Assembly (NCBI RefSeq): GCF_001439695.1
Contig: NZ_JYLL01000001.1
Coordinates: 310,001 to 374,000 of the forward strand
DNA: 64,000 bases
Reading direction: 5' to 3'
From: Pseudomonas veronii
GTDB taxonomy: Bacteria; Pseudomonadota; Gammaproteobacteria; Pseudomonadales; Pseudomonadaceae
Under the pieces are notes generated by a model. That model saw only the letters and a list, made by a program, of their open reading frames with translations, searched no databases and was not told where the DNA came from. Shown one piece after another: positions 17,087 through 26,578 of the stretch. Within the stretch, counting starts at the first letter, position 1; each line of letters begins with the position of its first letter. The position numbers were made by a program, and so were the translations under genes.

Positions 17087-18742
17087 CTAATCCTGCCACA
17101 GAATGACTTCGGTGCGCTCGCTCCACACCTGAAACTGTGGGCCGTAGGTCGATTCGATGACATTGCGCCTGATCTTCAAGGTCGGTGTCAGGAAGCCGTT
17201 TTCCACCGCCCAACTGTCTTTCACCACCACCAATTGACGCAGGCGCTCATGCTTGTCCAACGCCGCGTTGACCTGCTCCAGCCAGCGTTCAAGGCTGCCG
17301 TGCAAGGCCTGGCGCGCATCCGCCGGGCCCGCCGCCGACAGCACGCACAGGCCCATCGGCGCAGGCAGGCCGTCGCCGACCACACACACCTGTTCGATCC
17401 GTGCATGTTCGGCCAGGCGGTTTTCGATTGGCGCCGGGGCCACGTACTTGCCCTTGCTGGTCTTGAAGATTTCCTTGAGGCGCCCGGTCAGGCGCAGACG
17501 GCCCTCGGCGTCCTGCTCGCCCTTGTCGCCGGTGCGCAGGAAGCCGTCCGGGGTGAGGGTTTCGGCGGTTTTTTCCGGGTCCTTGAAGTAACCGAGCATG
17601 GTCGCGCCACTGCGCACCTGCACTTCGCCGAGCGGGTCGATACGCACTTCAACGCCCGGGCATGGCAGGCCGATCCAGCCGATTGTCTGCTGGCCGGGGC
17701 GACACACATGGGAATAGCCGCAACTCTCGGTCATGCCGTACACCTCCAGCACATCCAGGCCCAGGCGCTGATACCAGCGCAACAAGGCTTCGGGCACCGG
17801 CGCCGCGCCGGACAGCGCAATGCGTAACGCGTCCAGGCCCAGGCCGGCCAGCACCTTGCGGCCCACGCGTTTGCCGATGAAGGGCAGCCGCAACAGGCGC
17901 TCCAGGCGCGTCGCCGGGATCTTGCCGTAGACGCCCATCTGGAATTTGGTCCAGATACGCGGCACCCCGAACAGCGCCGTCGGCCGTGCCCGACGCAGGT
18001 CCCTCAGAAAAGTCTCAAGGCTTTCGGCGAAATACACGGTTTGCCCGGTATAGATCGCCGCCAATTCCACAAACATCCGCTCCGCCACATGGCACAAGGG
18101 CAGGTACGACAGCAGCCGGTCACCCTCCCCCAGGCCGAACAATTCGGTGCCACCGGTGGCGGCAAAGCCCAGGGCGCCGAAGCTGTGCATCACGCCCTTG
18201 GGCAGGCCGGTGGTGCCGGAGGTGTAGATGATGGTGGCCAGATCCGACGCGGCAGGTAGCGGCTGATCCTGGATCGGTGAACAGGCTTGCAGCTCGGTCC
18301 AGCTGAAATCCAAGTCACCCGCCGGACACAGCGGCAGGCCGATGGTGGGCACGTCGGCCGGAACCCCGGGCGCCATGGCGGGCCAGTCATCGAGCTTGCC
18401 GATGAACACCAGCGCCGCCTCGGAGTGCTTCAGCACATGGGCGACGGAATCGGCGGTGAGGTTGGGATAGAGCGGCACCGAGACATGCCCGGCCATCCAG
18501 ATGGCCAGGTCGGCGATGATCCAGTGCGCGCAATTTTTCGAGATCAGGGCTACGTGCGAACCCTGGGGCAGTTCCCTCGCACGCAGCCAATGCGCGGCGC
18601 AGCGGGCCTGGTGGCCGACCTCGGCCCAAGTGAGGGTCTGTACCTCGTCGCCGCCGACGGGCTGCACCAGGAAGGGTTTGCGCGGATGCCGCGCTTCACG
18701 TTCGAAGAAGACCTGCAACGGCAAACGAAAAGCGACGGGCAT
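17087..18742 (-). CDS. AMP-dependent acyl-CoA synthetase (long-chain fatty acid CoA ligase type)
   Basis: 551 residues. Activates a carboxylic acid to its CoA ester through an acyl-adenylate. The P-loop-like motif IIYTSGTTGLPKG, the adenylate motif YGMTES, and the hinge/ATP motif GFLRTGDKG are all present, as is the C-terminal lysine region GKYVAPAPIEN. The start is ATG 18742 (MPVAFRLPLQVFFERE), with GGAG 8 bases upstream; the longer frame lacks similarity. Length and YVAP point to the long-chain or AMP-forming FadD15-like branch. Chain-length preference is not readable. Confidence 0.92.
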   Translation of the reverse strand: MPVAFRLPLQVFFEREARHPRKPFLVQPVGGDEVQTLTWAEVGHQARCAAHWLRARELPQGSHVALISKNCAHWIIADLAIWMAGHVSVPLYPNLTADSVAHVLKHSEAALVFIGKLDDWPAMAPGVPADVPTIGLPLCPAGDLDFSWTELQACSPIQDQPLPAASDLATIIYTSGTTGLPKGVMHSFGALGFAATGGTELFGLGEGDRLLSYLPLCHVAERMFVELAAIYTGQTVYFAESLETFLRDLRRARPTALFGVPRIWTKFQMGVYGKIPATRLERLLRLPFIGKRVGRKVLAGLGLDALRIALSGAAPVPEALLRWYQRLGLDVLEVYGMTESCGYSHVCRPGQQTIGWIGLPCPGVEVRIDPLGEVQVRSGATMLGYFKDPEKTAETLTPDGFLRTGDKGEQDAEGRLRLTGRLKEIFKTSKGKYVAPAPIENRLAEHARIEQVCVVGDGLPAPMGLCVLSAAGPADARQALHGSLERWLEQVNAALDKHERLRQLVVVKDSWAVENGFLTPTLKIRRNVIESTYGPQFQVWSERTEVILWQD

Positions 18743-18827
18743 GGGACGCGCTCCTTTGTGGTCCGATGATAGCCAACCAAGCACTTGCTCGGCTGACTAT
18801 ATAGCACACACAAAGCAGTGAAAGCGC

Positions 18828-19277
18828 CTACGGATGTTTCACACTGACCAGGCTCATCAGCCCCGCCAGCGGGCATTCCCCCTCCAACTCCGCCAGGCTG
18901 GCGGTGTACATCGGCAGCGGTTGACGCTGATGACCATGCTGCAAAAAGCTGATCAGGCTGCCGACCAGCGGCTGATGGCTGACCAGCAGCACATTCTCAT
19001 CCGTGTCGAGCTTTTCCAGCACCTGCTGCGGATTGCCGTCCGGTGTCAGCCAGGGCACGGTGCGGATGTCCGGCACGAAGCCCAGCGCTTCACGCACCAA
19101 CTGCGCGGTCTGCTGCGCCCGTACATACGGGCTGGCAATGATCGCGCTGATGGGCTGGCCGATCAGGTGCGCCGCGCTGCGCAAGACTTCGGCGCGGCCA
19201 TGCTCGGTCAGCTCGCGCTCGGCATCGGTGCGGGCATGCGCTTGGGCCTCACCGTGCCGCAAAATCCACAGTTTCAC
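18828..19277 (-). CDS. sixA: Phosphohistidine phosphatase SixA
   Basis: 149 residues, histidine phosphatase superfamily, SixA size. The catalytic LRHGEA is at residues 6-11 with a second His in VSHQPLVG. In E. coli SixA removes phosphate from the nitrogen phosphotransferase protein NPr. Its start overlaps the stop of the DUF4389 gene by four bases, so gpsA, the DUF4389 gene and sixA form a tight operon. Confidence 0.92.
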   Translation of the reverse strand: MKLWILRHGEAQAHARTDAERELTEHGRAEVLRSAAHLIGQPISAIIASPYVRAQQTAQLVREALGFVPDIRTVPWLTPDGNPQQVLEKLDTDENVLLVSHQPLVGSLISFLQHGHQRQPLPMYTASLAELEGECPLAGLMSLVSVKHP

Positions 19278-19621
19278 AGTTTTGGCTCTTCATCGCGCAC
19301 CGGGTGCGGTGCTGGCGGCACGCTGTGGGCGGCTTCGCCTTCCGGCGCACGCGGCGTCGGCCAGTCGGCGAATGGCCAGGGCTTTTGCTCGGTGTGGAAA
19401 CTGCCGAAGCGGCCGATCTGCGCGAGGAACTGGCTCAGGCTGTCGCCAAAATTCATCAGGCCCAGGTTCGGCGCGCCGTAGACCAGCCGGTAAATCAGTT
19501 GCACCACCACCAACGCACCGAGCAGGAATTGCGCCACTTGCCACACCAGGGCAAACACCAGCATCCACAAGATGCGCAGGGCGATGGACTCGTACTTGGG
19601 AGCTGCTTTCGGATCGTTCAT
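19274..19621 (-). CDS. DUF4389 domain-containing membrane protein
   Basis: 115 residues from ATG 19621 (MNDPKAAPKYESIALRILWM), with TGAGGA upstream. Two adjacent hydrophobic segments (about 14-40) anchor it in the inner membrane. The conserved NFGDSLSQFLAQIGRF follows, then a proline-rich, charged cytoplasmic tail. The function of the family is unknown. It sits between gpsA (10-bp gap) and sixA (4-bp overlap). Confidence 0.88.
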   Translation of the reverse strand: MNDPKAAPKYESIALRILWMLVFALVWQVAQFLLGALVVVQLIYRLVYGAPNLGLMNFGDSLSQFLAQIGRFGSFHTEQKPWPFADWPTPRAPEGEAAHSVPPAPHPVRDEEPKL

Positions 19622-19631
19622 GACGCGTTCC

Positions 19632-20657
19632 TCAGTTGAAACCACTGGTGGAAATAAAGTCGACATCGGTTTTCGGCTCGGCGCGCATCAGCAATTCGAT
19701 GACCTGATTCAGGGTGCGCCCTTCAAACAGGATCGCGTGCAACCCGGCGACCAGCGGCATGTACACGCCGGCCTCCTGGGCCTTGGCCTTGAGCACCTTG
19801 AGGGTATTGACCCCTTCGGCCACTTCGCCCAGGCGCGCCACGGCGTCCTCCAGGCTCAGGCCCTGGCCGAGGGCGAAACCGACCTGATAGTTACGGCTTT
19901 TCGGCGACGAGCAGGTGACGATCAGGTCGCCCACGCCCGCCAGGCCCAGGAACGTCATCGGGTTGGCGCCCTGGCTCACCGCGAAGCGGGTCATTTCCGC
20001 CAGCGCGCGGGTGATCAGCATGCTCTTGGTGTTCTCGCCCATGCCCAGCGCCACCGCCATCCCGGCAATGATCGCGTAGACGTTTTTCAGCGCACCGCCC
20101 AGCTCGACGCCGAAACGATCGCCACTGGCGTACACGCGGAAGGTGCGCCCATGCAGCACGGCCTGGACCCGCTCACACAGTGCTTCATCTTCACTGGCGA
20201 TCACGGTGGCGGTCAGCGCATGTTCGGCCACTTCCCGCGCCAGGTTCGGCCCGGACAGCACGCCGATGCGCGCCTGCGGGGCGATCTCTTCGAGGATTTC
20301 GCTCATCAGCTTGAAGGTGTGCGCCTCGATGCCCTTGGTCAAACTGACCAGCAGCTTGCCCGCCAGGCGTTCGGCGTGAGGCGCGAGTACCGAACGCAAC
20401 GCACTCGAAGGCAGCGCGACGAAACACAGCTCGCAGGCCTCCAGGGTCGCCTGCAAGTCGGTGACCGGCTCGACCGCCGGATGAATCTTGATGCCTTTAA
20501 GGTAACGAGGGTTTTCTCGATGGACGCGAATGGCCTCGGCCTGTTCGGGATCGCGCATCCACTGGCGCACCGCATGACCGTTCTCAGCCAGCAGGTTAGC
20601 CACGGCGGTACCAAAACTTCCGCCTCCCAGGACCGCAATAGGGCGCTGTTCAGTCAT
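19632..20657 (-). CDS. gpsA: NAD(P)-dependent glycerol-3-phosphate dehydrogenase
   Basis: 341 residues. Reduces dihydroxyacetone phosphate to sn-glycerol 3-phosphate for phospholipid synthesis in the cytosol. The N-terminal Rossmann motif [17 protein letters not shown] with the substrate lysine region, [10 protein letters not shown], and [21 protein letters not shown] are all diagnostic. The start is ATG 20657 ([12 protein letters not shown]); upstream in-frame sequence lacks similarity. First gene of the gpsA-DUF4389-sixA operon, divergent from the TonB receptor gene at 20853. Confidence 0.97.
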   Translation of the reverse strand: MTEQRPIAVLGGGSFGTAVANLLAENGHAVRQWMRDPEQAEAIRVHRENPRYLKGIKIHPAVEPVTDLQATLEACELCFVALPSSALRSVLAPHAERLAGKLLVSLTKGIEAHTFKLMSEILEEIAPQARIGVLSGPNLAREVAEHALTATVIASEDEALCERVQAVLHGRTFRVYASGDRFGVELGGALKNVYAIIAGMAVALGMGENTKSMLITRALAEMTRFAVSQGANPMTFLGLAGVGDLIVTCSSPKSRNYQVGFALGQGLSLEDAVARLGEVAEGVNTLKVLKAKAQEAGVYMPLVAGLHAILFEGRTLNQVIELLMRAEPKTDVDFISTSGFN

Positions 20658-20852
20658 ATGCAATCCGTTAATCCATACCAGTGGCGATGGCCGCATTATA
20701 CGGAGCCCCCCGCTTGCGGCCAGCCCCCGTATCAATTCACACGCCTGTCGGAAAATGCCATAGCGACGCGGGGTAATTGCAAAGGCGACGACTGGCAAAT
20801 GGCCCGGCCTCGGTTAACATGGTCGGCTATCCGTAATTATCAAGGCCGTGCC

Positions 20853-22973
20853 GTGTATTTGGGCCCTCCTCCCCGTTCATCGTTGTGGTTGATGCTGTTG
20901 TGCAGCGGCGCGGTGTTCGCCGACGACCTGTTCCTCGACAACCAACCGCTGCCACAGGTGCTGACTGCCACTCGCCTCAAACAATCGGCCGCCGCCGTGC
21001 CCGGCAGCATGACCGTGATCGACAGCGAACTGATCAAGGCCAGCGGCGCGCGGGACATCGCTGAGTTGCTGCGGCTGGTGCCGGGCATGATGGTCGGCTA
21101 CACCAGCGGCAACCAGGCGGCGGTGAACTACCACGGCACCAATGCCAGCGATGCGCGACGCATGCAGGTCTTGATCGACGGCCGCTCGGTGTACCGCGCA
21201 GGCCTGGCCACGGTGGACTGGAGCGATATTCCGGTGGCCATGGAAGACATCGAGCGCATCGAAGTGTTCCGCGGGCCCAACACCGTCAGCTACGGCGCCA
21301 ATGCGTTGATGGCTGTGGTGAATATCCTCACGCGCTCACCGGCCGACAGCCACGGTTCAAGGGTAAAAGTGGTACGCGGCGAACGCGGGATCAACGACTT
21401 CTATGCCAGCCAGGGCGTAGGCTGGGAAACCGGCGACCTGCGCCTGTCGATGTCCGGGCAGCAGGACGATGGCTTTGACAGCAACGCGGTGGGCGCCGAC
21501 CGTCGTGACGGCCGGCGTCTCAACCGCTTCAGCCTGGCGGTGAGCCAGACGCTGAACACACAACAGAGCATCGACTGGCAACTGAATGCCAAGGAAGGGA
21601 CCAACCAGCGTCCTTATACCTACACGCCGGTATTCGCCGGGATTACCGAGGGCGGCAACAATTCCGACGTTACCGCCAAGGACTATGCCGGTTCCCTGCG
21701 CTGGAATTTCGATTTCAATCCCGAACACAGCCTGTATATCCAGGGCTCGGCCCAACAATGGGACCGCCGGCAGATCTGGAAAGCCTGTGACGCCAAGGTG
21801 TCGTTCAGCCCGGAATTGACCCGGCTGTGGCAGCTCAACCCCAATTATGCCGAGCGATTGGCCCGGCATATGGACACCTACAGCCAAGGTGTTGCGCCTC
21901 CCGGCAGCGCCGACGAACAAGCACTGGGCAACCAAGTATTGGACCAATGGCGCAACGGCGCCAGCCAGAGCGTATGCGGCGACATCGACCAAAGCACCCG
22001 CGAAAGCCGCTACGACCTGGAGATCCAGGACACCCTGAGCCTGTCCGACAGCCTGCGCCTGGTCAGCGGTATGAACTATCGCTATGACCGCGCCGACTCC
22101 GACACCTATTTCAACGGCACTCTGGATGACACCACCTGGCGCCTGTTCGGCCAGCTTGAATGGCGCGCCAGCGAGCACTGGTTGCTGCAGGGCGGCGCCA
22201 TGTACGAAGACACCCACCTGAGCGGCAACTCGCTGACGCCGCGGGTGGCGGTCAACTACCTGATCAACCCGCGCCACGGCCTGCGCGCGGTGTACTCCGA
22301 GGCGATCCGTTCCCCGGACATGTTCGAGAACAACGTCAACTGGAGCTATCGCGTCACCAACCTCGACTCGCCGGCCTACGGGCAGAATTCCGGGCAGTAC
22401 TTCGTGGTCACGCGCGGTCCGGGCAACCTCGACAAAGAACTGATGAAATCCCGCGAATTGGGCTATAACGGCTTTTTTGCCGACATCGGGCTGAACATGG
22501 ACGTGAAACTGTTCTACGACGAAATCACCGACATGATCAGTTCGCCGCTGCGCAACAATCAGTACATTGCCAGCAACGCCAACAGCTCGCGCTTTACCGG
22601 CGCGGAATCCCAATTCGACTGGCGCATGAGCAACGCCGACCGCCTGCGGCTGACCTACGCTTACGTCGACGCCAGCACCAGCAACCCGCTGGACAAGGCG
22701 CAAACCGCACGCAACAGCGGTTCGGCCGGCTGGTTGCGCGAATGGGGGCAAGGCTGGTCCAGCGCCCTGTTCTACTATGGCGACGACGCCCTTAACCGCT
22801 ATCGCTTCGAACGGGTCGACCTGCGGGTCGCCAAGCGCATGGCCCTGGGCAACGCCAACGTGGAACTGGCCGGCATGTTGCAACAACGCCTGGACAACCA
22901 GCCCACCACCTGGGCCGACAACAACTACGACCATCGCCAAGTGCTCTACTTCAGCGCGGAGTTAGAGTTCTGA
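20853..22973 (+). CDS. TonB-dependent outer membrane receptor
   Basis: 706 residues from GTG 20853, with AAGG upstream and a compact signal peptide (1-23, ending SGAVFA). ATG 20799 in the same frame is possible but gives a long n-region. A plug domain (about 35-150) contains LPQVLTATR, SMTVIDSELI, DIAELLRLVPGMMVGY and IERIEVFRGPNTVSYG. A 22-strand barrel follows and ends in the typical terminal Phe (SAELEF). It resembles BtuB/CirA-like receptors more than siderophore receptors with signalling domains; there is no N-terminal secretin/TonB signalling domain. It is first gene of a three-gene unit with a binding protein (2-bp gap) and a hybrid kinase, which suggests a sensing role. Confidence 0.92.
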   Translation: MYLGPPPRSSLWLMLLCSGAVFADDLFLDNQPLPQVLTATRLKQSAAAVPGSMTVIDSELIKASGARDIAELLRLVPGMMVGYTSGNQAAVNYHGTNASDARRMQVLIDGRSVYRAGLATVDWSDIPVAMEDIERIEVFRGPNTVSYGANALMAVVNILTRSPADSHGSRVKVVRGERGINDFYASQGVGWETGDLRLSMSGQQDDGFDSNAVGADRRDGRRLNRFSLAVSQTLNTQQSIDWQLNAKEGTNQRPYTYTPVFAGITEGGNNSDVTAKDYAGSLRWNFDFNPEHSLYIQGSAQQWDRRQIWKACDAKVSFSPELTRLWQLNPNYAERLARHMDTYSQGVAPPGSADEQALGNQVLDQWRNGASQSVCGDIDQSTRESRYDLEIQDTLSLSDSLRLVSGMNYRYDRADSDTYFNGTLDDTTWRLFGQLEWRASEHWLLQGGAMYEDTHLSGNSLTPRVAVNYLINPRHGLRAVYSEAIRSPDMFENNVNWSYRVTNLDSPAYGQNSGQYFVVTRGPGNLDKELMKSRELGYNGFFADIGLNMDVKLFYDEITDMISSPLRNNQYIASNANSSRFTGAESQFDWRMSNADRLRLTYAYVDASTSNPLDKAQTARNSGSAGWLREWGQGWSSALFYYGDDALNRYRFERVDLRVAKRMALGNANVELAGMLQQRLDNQPTTWADNNYDHRQVLYFSAELEF

Positions 22974-22974
22974 C

Positions 22975-23904
22975 ATGGGCGCTCAGTCACGGATGACCCT
23001 CCTCTCTCTCCCCAGACGCTGGCAACGCGGCCTGCTGCTGCTGTGCCTGCTGCTCAGCGTACCGGCCTGGAGCGCCGATATCCTGCTGACCGCCGCCGAA
23101 GACGGCGCCGGGGTGCAGGCCTTCGTCCAGGCGCTCACCCAGCAGCGCCCCGACGACCGTGTGACCTTCACCCCCCTCGCCAACCTGCCCGTGCCCAGCC
23201 GCCTACCGGCCAATACGCGCCTGATCCTGTTGGACCTGCCCAGCCTAGACTGGCGCCTGCAGGACGCCCAGGGGCCGTCGACCCTGGTGTTGCGCATCAG
23301 CCGCCTGCAGGCCCACCAGCGCATGGGCCAGGGCGTGCCGGGCAAAATCAGCCTGCTGTGGAGTGACCCGCCGCTGGAGCGCCAGCTGCGGCTGATCGCC
23401 ACAATCCTGCCCCAGGCCCGCCGCATCGGCGTGCTCTACGGCGCCGACAGTGAATTCCTGCTCCGCGAATTGCGCCAGTACGCCGCGCCGATGGGCCTGG
23501 AGATCGTGCCCCAGCGCTGGGACGACATTAACGACAGTCGCCCGCTGCAGCATTTGTTCAGAAACAGCGATGTGCTGCTCGGCCTTGACGACCCGCAGTT
23601 ATACAACCCGAAAACCGCGAAGAACCTGCTGCTGAGCAGCTATGCCCGGCAACTGCCGCTGGTGGGGCCCAATGCCGGCTTCGTCAAGGCCGGCAGCCTG
23701 GCCAGTACTTACAGCGACCAGACCGACTGGCTGGCCGTGCTCGACCGCCTGCTCGATCACCCGCCGGCCGGCTGGCCGCGCGCCGTGTACCCGGAGCGTT
23801 TCAAAGTCGTGGGCAACCCGCAAGTCGCACGCTCACTGGGCATCGAACAGGTCGACGAAGCCAACGTCGCCGCCCGCCTGGCCGAAGGAGAACAACGCCC
23901 ATGA
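22975..23904 (+). CDS. Periplasmic ABC-type substrate-binding protein (ABC_sub_bind-like)
   Basis: 309 residues with a signal peptide (about 1-34, hydrophobic [16 protein letters not shown]). The body resembles the ABC_sub_bind group (PF04392): two lobes with [23 protein letters not shown] and [44 protein letters not shown]. No permease or ATPase gene is adjacent. Instead its stop overlaps the start of a hybrid sensor kinase (ATGA), so the protein is likely a ligand presenter to that kinase rather than a transport component. The ligand is unknown. Confidence 0.82.
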   Translation: MGAQSRMTLLSLPRRWQRGLLLLCLLLSVPAWSADILLTAAEDGAGVQAFVQALTQQRPDDRVTFTPLANLPVPSRLPANTRLILLDLPSLDWRLQDAQGPSTLVLRISRLQAHQRMGQGVPGKISLLWSDPPLERQLRLIATILPQARRIGVLYGADSEFLLRELRQYAAPMGLEIVPQRWDDINDSRPLQHLFRNSDVLLGLDDPQLYNPKTAKNLLLSSYARQLPLVGPNAGFVKAGSLASTYSDQTDWLAVLDRLLDHPPAGWPRAVYPERFKVVGNPQVARSLGIEQVDEANVAARLAEGEQRP

Positions 23905-25802
23905 CCTTACGTCGTCGTTGGGACATCAACACCCGCACCCAGCTCATCACCCTGGGGCCGGCGCTGTTGCTGACGTTGCTGTTGATCAGCTTCTTCACCT
24001 TCGTGCGGATCCAGGACCTGCGCCAGGAACTCGACCACACCGGCCAGTTGATCGCCAACCAATTGGCCCCGGCCACCGAATACGGGGTGATCTCCGGCAA
24101 CAACGACGTGCTCGACAGCCTGCTGCGCGCGACGCTGGCCACGCCCCATGTGCGCTTCCTGGAGATCCAGGACAGCGCCGAGAACATCCTGGTGTACGTC
24201 GAGCAACCGTCGGAAAACCACGACCGCTCGCTGTCGGTCAAAGTGTTCCAGGCCCCGATCCGCCTGCAACATATTCAATTGGGCAATGACTTTTTCCAGG
24301 ACAACCTCAACGAACCCAAGGCGCCGCGTGCCGACTACCTGGGCCGGGTGATCGTCGGCATGTCCAACGATGCCTTCAGCCAGCGCCAACAGGAGATTCT
24401 GTTCAAGGCCGGCGTACTCGCGCTGTTTGCCCTGCTGTTCACCTTTTTGCTCGCGCGGCGCCTGGCCGCCAGCCTGTCGCAGCCGATCAGCGCGATGGGC
24501 AATGCAGTCAAGGCGATCCAGCAAGGCGACTACAAGACCCCGCTGCCGATTGTCGATGACTCCGAACTGGGCGACCTCTCGCGGCACATCAACAACCTTG
24601 CCGAAGGCCTCAACCAGGCCAGCCGCGAACAGCAGCAGGCCATGGCGCAACTGATCCAGACCCGCGAGGAAGCCGAACGGGCGAACAACGCCAAGTCGGA
24701 CTTCCTGGCGATGATGAGCCACGAGCTGCGCACGCCGATGAACGGCGTGCTGGGCATGCTGCAGTTGCTGGAAACCACCGAGATGACCGAAGAGCAGACC
24801 GAATATGCGGCACTGGCCTCCGAGTCCACGGAACATTTGCTCAAGGTCATCAATGACATCCTCGACTTCTCGCGCATCGAACGCGCGGCCCTGGAGCTGG
24901 AACACATTCCGTTCAACCTCGCGGACCTGATCAACAGCTGCGCCCAGGCCTTCCAGCACAGCGCCCAGCAGCGCGGGCTGAGCCTCGAGCTGCCGATCCC
25001 GCCGGGCTTGGACACGTTGCGCGTGCAGGGCGACCCGACGCGTATCCGCCAGATTCTGGTGAACCTGATCGGCAACGCGCTCAAGTTCACCGAGCACGGC
25101 AGCGTCAGCGTCGAGCCCCATTGGCAACCCCTCGACCATGAACTGGTGTGGTTCACCTGCACCGTGCGCGACAGCGGCATTGGCATTTCCGCCGAGCGCC
25201 TGGAACTGATGTTCGATGCGTTCCAGCAGGCCGACAGTTCCATTTCAAGACGTTACGGCGGCACCGGCCTGGGCCTGCCCATCGCCCGCACCCTGGCCGA
25301 ACGCATGGGCGGCACCCTGCGCGCGCAGAGCGAAGAAGGTCGCGGTTCGGTATTCACCCTGGAAATCCCGCTGGCCATCGACCAGCACAGCGTGCCGGCC
25401 ATCGCCGCCAACGCCGAAGGCAAAGCCAGCGCGGGCGACGGCCGCCATGTGCTGCTGGTGGAAGACAACCCGGTCAACCGCACCGTGGTCGAAGCCATGC
25501 TGCGCAGCCTGGGCTTTGAAGTCAGCCTGGCCACCGACGGCGCCGAAGCGATCCGCAGCGCCGAGAGCCTGATTTTCACCGCGATCCTGATGGATTGCCG
25601 GCTACCGCTGATCGACGGCTACGAAGCCACCCGCCAGATTCGCCAACTGCCGGGCTGCGCCGAGCTGCCAATCATCGCCCTCACCGCCAACGCCTTGCAG
25701 GGCGATCGGGAACTCTGCCTGGCCGCCGGAATGAACGATTACCTGGCCAAGCCGTTCAAACGCACGGATTTGCAGCAAATCCTGCAGCGTTGGGTGCAAT
25801 AG
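23901..25802 (+). CDS. Hybrid sensor histidine kinase with receiver domain
   Basis: 633 residues. TM1 is about 17-34 and TM2 about 168-186, flanking a periplasmic domain of about 130 residues (CHASE8-like by pattern). HAMP (about 187-240) and a coiled linker follow. The kinase core has [12 protein letters not shown] (His274), [20 protein letters not shown] and [10 protein letters not shown]. The C-terminal receiver has VEDNPVN, phospho-acceptor Asp565 in [13 protein letters not shown], and AKPFKR. There is no Hpt domain and no DNA-binding regulator nearby, so phosphate must pass to a distant Hpt/regulator. Coupled by ATGA overlap to the binding-protein gene. Confidence 0.94.
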   Translation: MTLRRRWDINTRTQLITLGPALLLTLLLISFFTFVRIQDLRQELDHTGQLIANQLAPATEYGVISGNNDVLDSLLRATLATPHVRFLEIQDSAENILVYVEQPSENHDRSLSVKVFQAPIRLQHIQLGNDFFQDNLNEPKAPRADYLGRVIVGMSNDAFSQRQQEILFKAGVLALFALLFTFLLARRLAASLSQPISAMGNAVKAIQQGDYKTPLPIVDDSELGDLSRHINNLAEGLNQASREQQQAMAQLIQTREEAERANNAKSDFLAMMSHELRTPMNGVLGMLQLLETTEMTEEQTEYAALASESTEHLLKVINDILDFSRIERAALELEHIPFNLADLINSCAQAFQHSAQQRGLSLELPIPPGLDTLRVQGDPTRIRQILVNLIGNALKFTEHGSVSVEPHWQPLDHELVWFTCTVRDSGIGISAERLELMFDAFQQADSSISRRYGGTGLGLPIARTLAERMGGTLRAQSEEGRGSVFTLEIPLAIDQHSVPAIAANAEGKASAGDGRHVLLVEDNPVNRTVVEAMLRSLGFEVSLATDGAEAIRSAESLIFTAILMDCRLPLIDGYEATRQIRQLPGCAELPIIALTANALQGDRELCLAAGMNDYLAKPFKRTDLQQILQRWVQ

Positions 25803-25900
25803 CGCCGCGCCATCAGCCAACTGCGACTGGCGTGAAAGACGAAAGTGCGGCAGTCTTAGGCACCCGAACGGACCGATAAACAGGCCCGGTTTAAAATTTC

Positions 25901-25918
25901 AGTGAACAAGTGTACATT
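25901..25918. promoter_or_regulatory. Candidate DesT/FabR-type operator upstream of fabA
   Basis: AGTGAACAAGTGTACATT is an imperfect palindrome (AGTGAAC, 4-base spacer, GTACATT) about 135 bp before fabA. DesT is a TetR-family repressor in P. aeruginosa that reads acyl-CoA saturation and regulates fabAB. The match is to my recollection of its inverted-repeat site and is partial on the right arm. Confidence 0.4.
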
Positions 25919-26051
25919 CAGTGCCTTGACGCTGTGACTTTCACTACAACGCAATAGTCTATGTGTAGGCTGCCGATGTGAGGCATGAACGCTTCAGTCG
26001 GTTCGGGAAGATTTGCCCTACCCTGCCGCATGGGATTATTGAGGAGCTCGC

Positions 26052-26567
26052 ATGACCAAACAAAACGCCTTTACTCGGGAAGACCTGCTGCGCTGCAGTC
26101 GCGGTGAGCTGTTCGGCCCAGGTAACGCGCAACTGCCCGCCCCGAACATGCTGATGGTGGATCGCATCACCCATATCAGTGAAGAGGGTGGCAAGTACGG
26201 CAAAGGTGAATTGGTCGCCGAGCTGGATATCACCCCGGACCTGTGGTTCTTCGCCTGCCATTTCGAAGGCGACCCTGTCATGCCGGGCTGCCTGGGCCTC
26301 GACGCCATGTGGCAACTGGTCGGTTTCTACCTCGGCTGGCAAGGCTTGCCGGGCCGCGGTCGCGCCCTGGGTTCGGGCGAAGTGAAGTTCTTTGGCCAGG
26401 TTCTGCCGAGCGCCAAGAAAGTCACCTACAACATTCAAATCAAGCGCGTCCTCAAGGGCAAGCTGAACCTGGCGATCGCCGACGGTTCGGTGACTGTCGA
26501 CGGTCGCGAGATCTATACTGCCGAAGGCCTTCGGGTCGGCGTATTCACTTCCACTGACAACTTTTAA
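26052..26567 (+). CDS. fabA: 3-hydroxydecanoyl-ACP dehydratase/isomerase
   Basis: 171 residues, identical in length to characterised FabA. Dehydrates 3-hydroxydecanoyl-ACP and isomerises trans-2- to cis-3-decenoyl-ACP, the branch point for unsaturated fatty acids. Catalytic His70 is in [13 protein letters not shown] and Asp84 in GLDAMW. Cytosolic hotdog homodimer. It is followed 11 bp later by fabB, forming the classical pseudomonad fabAB operon; a DesT-like site lies upstream. Confidence 0.98.
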   Translation: MTKQNAFTREDLLRCSRGELFGPGNAQLPAPNMLMVDRITHISEEGGKYGKGELVAELDITPDLWFFACHFEGDPVMPGCLGLDAMWQLVGFYLGWQGLPGRGRALGSGEVKFFGQVLPSAKKVTYNIQIKRVLKGKLNLAIADGSVTVDGREIYTAEGLRVGVFTSTDNF

Positions 26568-26578
26568 GGGTTATCCGC

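Noticed and set aside
19572..22973. A single plus-strand open frame of over 1100 codons
   Set aside because: Only the part after about 20853 has receptor features; the first part is antisense to gpsA and only stays open because of the GC-rich codon pattern.
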